Shown here: positions 61,314-64,000 of the stretch, piece after piece
How the letters are laid out: each line of letters opens with the position of its first letter
How positions within the stretch are numbered: position 1 is the first letter of the stretch
Assembly (NCBI GenBank): GCA_944323775.1
Contig: CALUTT010000029.1
Span: 1 to 64,000, forward strand
Direction of reading: 5' to 3'
Source of the DNA: an uncultured Bacteroidales bacterium
Lineage (GTDB): Bacteria > Bacteroidota > Bacteroidia > Bacteroidales > UBA932
Length of the DNA: 64,000 nt
Program-made: the position numbers and the translations under genes
The notes under the pieces: model-generated
What the model saw: the letters and a program-made list of their open reading frames with translations, nothing else
Database searches by the model: none
What the model was told of the DNA's origin: nothing

Positions 61314-64000
61314 CTACTCGACGTATTCAAAGCCGAAATAGCTGCCCTTGCGGGAATACGGGATCCCGTACTTCATCCAGGCCGGCATCGGCTCTCCCTT
61401 GAGGTAATGGTCGAAGAACTGCTGCAGGCGCACGGAGAGATCCTTGGCATTCCGCCTTTCCGAAAGGTTGTGCTGCTCGTCATTGTACTCGAGCAGCCAT
61501 GCCGGCTTGCCCAGGCGCCGCAGCGACATGAAGAACTCTATGCCCTGGTACCATGGAACCGCCCCGTCAGCGTCATTGTGCATTATTAACACGGGAGTAG
61601 TCACGTTGGGCGCAAAGAAGACGGGAGAATTCTCTATGTAGAGGTCAAGCCCGCCCTCGTCCCAGAGTCTCTTGCCGATGCGGCTCTGGCCGTATTCATA
61701 CTGAGGGATGCGGCTGCTTCCGGACTCCCAGCGGATTCCGCCATAGGCGCTCGTCATGTTGCCCACAGGAGCTCCGGCACCTGCGGCGGCGAACATTCCC
61801 GTCCTGGTCACAAGATATGCCGTCTGGTAGCCTCCCCAGCTCTGGCCCTGGATTCCCATCCTTGTGCTGTCGATGAAAGGATAGCGGCTGCACATCTGCT
61901 CGGCACCCGAGCATATGCAGTTGAATGCGCTCTCGCCCGGATGTCCTACTTCGTAGACGATGTCAGGCACGAAGACCACATAGCCGTTGCTCACGAAATA
62001 CGGGATGTTTATTATTGAACGGCTCGGAGCGGGGGATATGTAGTCGTAGAGAGTCTCCGCGTTCTTCTCATAGAAATAGATCAGCATCGGGTACTTCTTC
62101 CCGGTGTCGAGGTTCTCCGGAGTGTAGAGCAGTCCCTTGAGCTCGGTTCCGTCATAGGCCTGCCAGCGGACCAGCTGAACGTCACCCCACAGATAGTCAG
62201 CCTGCTGTGGATTGATGCTTGAAATACGCTTCTCGTCCTGCCAGTCACCGAATGCGACGTACAGGTCTCTCGGATGTCTGAAATCCCCCTTGGTGTAAGC
62301 CAGGACCTCTGCGTCCGAAGCCCTTACCACAGAGCCGAAGCCTTTCTCCGCCAGGAAGCCTTCAGGAACAGAGGGCTTCTCGGCAAGCACTGACGCATAG
62401 CCGTTGCGCGAGTCATCCTCGCAGAAGGCGGAAAGGTCGATTCTGCCCTTGAGCGGAAGATTGCGGTCGTTCTGGTACAGATACGGGTCGGTAACCACGG
62501 TGAGACGGACCGGAGTATAGTCTACTCCCGTCCTGCGGCCCTCGCCGGACGTGAGGTTCAGGCAAGTCTTCCCGTCAGGAGAGAACTTCCAGACGTCATA
62601 CTTGTCCTCGAGAAGCAGGAATTCGTCATCTCCCATCCAGTATGGCGTGCCATAGGGGATGTATCCTGCCGGATGGTCGTCATCCTCGTCATAGAAGGCG
62701 ACTCCGGTCCCCTTCGTCAGGTTCGTCTCGGCTCCCGTCGCCGTGTCTATGCAGTACCACTGCCCGTCGGCAGGGTTGAACCATGCAAGGTATTTGCCGG
62801 AAGGCGAGCAGACCACAGTGCCGGCGATTCCTTCACGCAGCATCCTGCGGCTTCCGTCCGCAAGGCTTACGACGCTGATGTCCTGTCTGGAGTCAAGCGC
62901 GAAGAAATTGTCAAGTTCATACCTGTCCGTATCGAAGGAGAGAGCGAAATCAGCATCCGCCCCATCCACGAAATTGATCCTGTCATTCTTGCCGGACGAC
63001 ACGACCATCAGTTCCTTCTGAGGAGAGTCGAGGTCCAGAGTCGCGGAAAGGATGAACTGGACAGGACGGGCCTTGTCCATGGGAGGGAGCACCTGTGCGT
63101 CCCAGTTCCAGATGTCAAGAGACGCCGTCTCGAAATCGACGAGGGTGGTGTCCTTGGGAGGGAAATACTGTCTGAGGTTGAGAACAAGCCGTGAAGACGA
63201 ATTCGAGAAACGGGGATTGGAGCCGGAGGCGATGACCCAGCCTTCGGGAATGGCGTCAGACTCGGAATCGACAAGTTTCACCACATTCACTTCAGTAACG
63301 GCAGGCGCACGGCGCGTAGCTTTCTTCACAGTCTTGCGTTCGGCAAGGTAGAGAGAGTGTGCCGGCGTACCGTCAGTCTTCTGCTCCTGGTCAGTCGAGA
63401 GGAACACGAGCCTGTCGCCGCTGTAGTCGAAGTCAAGCCCGGAATATGACTTGCAGCCCTCGGACAGGGTCAGGGTGTCGCCTCTGGCAAAGTCATAAAG
63501 CTTCACGGAACTGACTGAAAGCGAATCCTTGTCGTCTTTCCCGGTAATTACGGCAAGCTCCTCTCCGCTGCGGGACACCTCAAACGACGAAACGTTCTTG
63601 ACCGTATCTACGGCTCCTGTACCCGTATTCACGACCAGCAGGGCCTTGCCCTCGCCCGAACCAGACTTGGCGCTGCTCGTCGCGAAAATGTACGGAGCGG
63701 ATGCATAGCCGGCAGATGCAGCCGACACTGCGGGAATCTTCTCTATTTCGAAGGTAGCGAGATTGACATATGCCAGGGTATCCTTGGGCATCTCGTCCTT
63801 TTTCTTCTTGTCGATCTTGGCCTGCCTGGTACTGTCGTACGGAGCCGAGATAATACAGTATGCCAACTTTGCGTCGAGAGGCACCGAAAGCCTTGAGGCC
63901 CTGTCTATCTCCAGCTCGGCACCGGTCACGAGATTCTTCAGATACAGCCTTGAGTCCCCCTGCTGGGGTGAGACCGAATAAGTGACGATTTCTCCGTCGG
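61314..64000 (-). CDS. Prolyl-oligopeptidase family (S9) hydrolase, 5' end outside window
   Basis: At least 895 codons are visible and the frame stays open to the window edge (upstream text VTYSVSPQQGDSRLYLKNL), so the GTG at 63929 is not the start. The first two thirds are a beta-propeller with FSPDGK-like blades (WKFSPDGKTCLNLTSGEGRR). The C-terminal alpha/beta-hydrolase has the nucleophile GIQGQSWGGYQTAYL, the acid in MHNDADGAVPWYQG, and the His in YNDEQHNLSERRN. Such large S9 proteins are usually exported peptidases of Bacteroidetes. A terminator follows. Confidence 0.9.
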   Translation of the reverse strand, partial: DGEIVTYSVSPQQGDSRLYLKNLVTGAELEIDRASRLSVPLDAKLAYCIISAPYDSTRQAKIDKKKKDEMPKDTLAYVNLATFEIEKIPAVSAASAGYASAPYIFATSSAKSGSGEGKALLVVNTGTGAVDTVKNVSSFEVSRSGEELAVITGKDDKDSLSVSSVKLYDFARGDTLTLSEGCKSYSGLDFDYSGDRLVFLSTDQEQKTDGTPAHSLYLAERKTVKKATRRAPAVTEVNVVKLVDSESDAIPEGWVIASGSNPRFSNSSSRLVLNLRQYFPPKDTTLVDFETASLDIWNWDAQVLPPMDKARPVQFILSATLDLDSPQKELMVVSSGKNDRINFVDGADADFALSFDTDRYELDNFFALDSRQDISVVSLADGSRRMLREGIAGTVVCSPSGKYLAWFNPADGQWYCIDTATGAETNLTKGTGVAFYDEDDDHPAGYIPYGTPYWMGDDEFLLLEDKYDVWKFSPDGKTCLNLTSGEGRRTGVDYTPVRLTVVTDPYLYQNDRNLPLKGRIDLSAFCEDDSRNGYASVLAEKPSVPEGFLAEKGFGSVVRASDAEVLAYTKGDFRHPRDLYVAFGDWQDEKRISSINPQQADYLWGDVQLVRWQAYDGTELKGLLYTPENLDTGKKYPMLIYFYEKNAETLYDYISPAPSRSIINIPYFVSNGYVVFVPDIVYEVGHPGESAFNCICSGAEQMCSRYPFIDSTRMGIQGQSWGGYQTAYLVTRTGMFAAAGAGAPVGNMTSAYGGIRWESGSSRIPQYEYGQSRIGKRLWDEGGLDLYIENSPVFFAPNVTTPVLIMHNDADGAVPWYQGIEFFMSLRRLGKPAWLLEYNDEQHNLSERRNAKDLSVRLQQFFDHYLKGEPMPAWMKYGIPYSRKGSYFGFEYVE

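Noticed and set aside
1..64000. CRISPR array, prophage or insertion sequence
   Set aside because: No regularly spaced repeats, transposase, integrase or phage structural genes were seen; the only repeat elements are the DUF4249 duplication, the membrane-protein duplication and the inverted repeat at 45353-45484.

Overview
The window looks like a chromosomal segment of a moderately GC-rich member of the Bacteroidales. The evidence is a TonB receptor paired with DUF4249 lipoproteins, repeated promoters of the Bacteroides type (TTTG, 19-20 bases, TAnnTTTG), a ribosomal protein S16 with an Ala/Lys/Glu-rich tail, the sigma54 activator-LptE-TPR-SecG cluster, and GH43/SusCD-era secretion habits. The lineage below order level cannot be fixed from this sequence. 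Most genes are housekeeping genes in long, tightly packed operons, and both strands are used.

Layout: 1-3.9 kb holds two tandem DUF4249 lipoproteins and a TonB-dependent receptor (+). 3.9-8.2 kb holds prmC, ddl and a class A PBP (-). 8.4-11.9 kb holds topA, an Lrp-type regulator and, convergently, ispD. 11.9-17.5 kb is the rod-shape operon mreB-mreC-mreD-mrdA-rodA followed by tRNA-Leu. 17.6-18.4 kb holds tRNA-Met, tRNA-Gln and ispF on the minus strand. 18.5-21.9 kb holds a small membrane protein, mutL, a rhomboid protease and tsaC. 22-24.2 kb holds an exported GH43 enzyme and its partner. 24.3-33.6 kb (-) contains two GT2 glycosyltransferases, rimM, rpsP, an unusual flippase-glycosyltransferase fusion, ispE and a suf locus (sufB-pnuC-sufC-short sufD). 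An SSS-family symporter follows at 33.6-35.1 kb (+).

The accessory centre of the window is 35.1-45.5 kb. It is one minus-strand operon: a small membrane protein, a 2203-residue RHS/YD-repeat protein whose last ~200 residues are an AT-rich M23 peptidase tip, a triple-repeat lipoprotein overlapping its 3' end, two further AT-rich membrane paralogues and a frameshifted remnant of a third. It has the architecture of a polymorphic toxin with a growing immunity array. A 132-bp nested inverted repeat lies upstream of it.

45.5-53.7 kb (-) holds comF, fabG, pepP, tRNA-Ile, the str ribosomal operon (rpsL-rpsG-fusA-rpsJ) and an OmpA/TPR lipoprotein. 53.8-59.3 kb (+) holds the sigma54-activator/lptE/TPR/secG operon, an N-domain-less clpB preceded by a strong leader hairpin, and a GNAT acetyltransferase. 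59.3-64 kb (-) holds a small unknown gene, an exported flavin-reductase/ABM fusion, a fluoride-riboswitch-like leader on a truncated crcB, tRNA-Gly, and a prolyl-oligopeptidase family gene running off the window.

A cross-cutting observation is promoter geometry. At five genes the TAnnTTTG element ends only 6-7 bases before the ATG, which predicts leaderless mRNAs.
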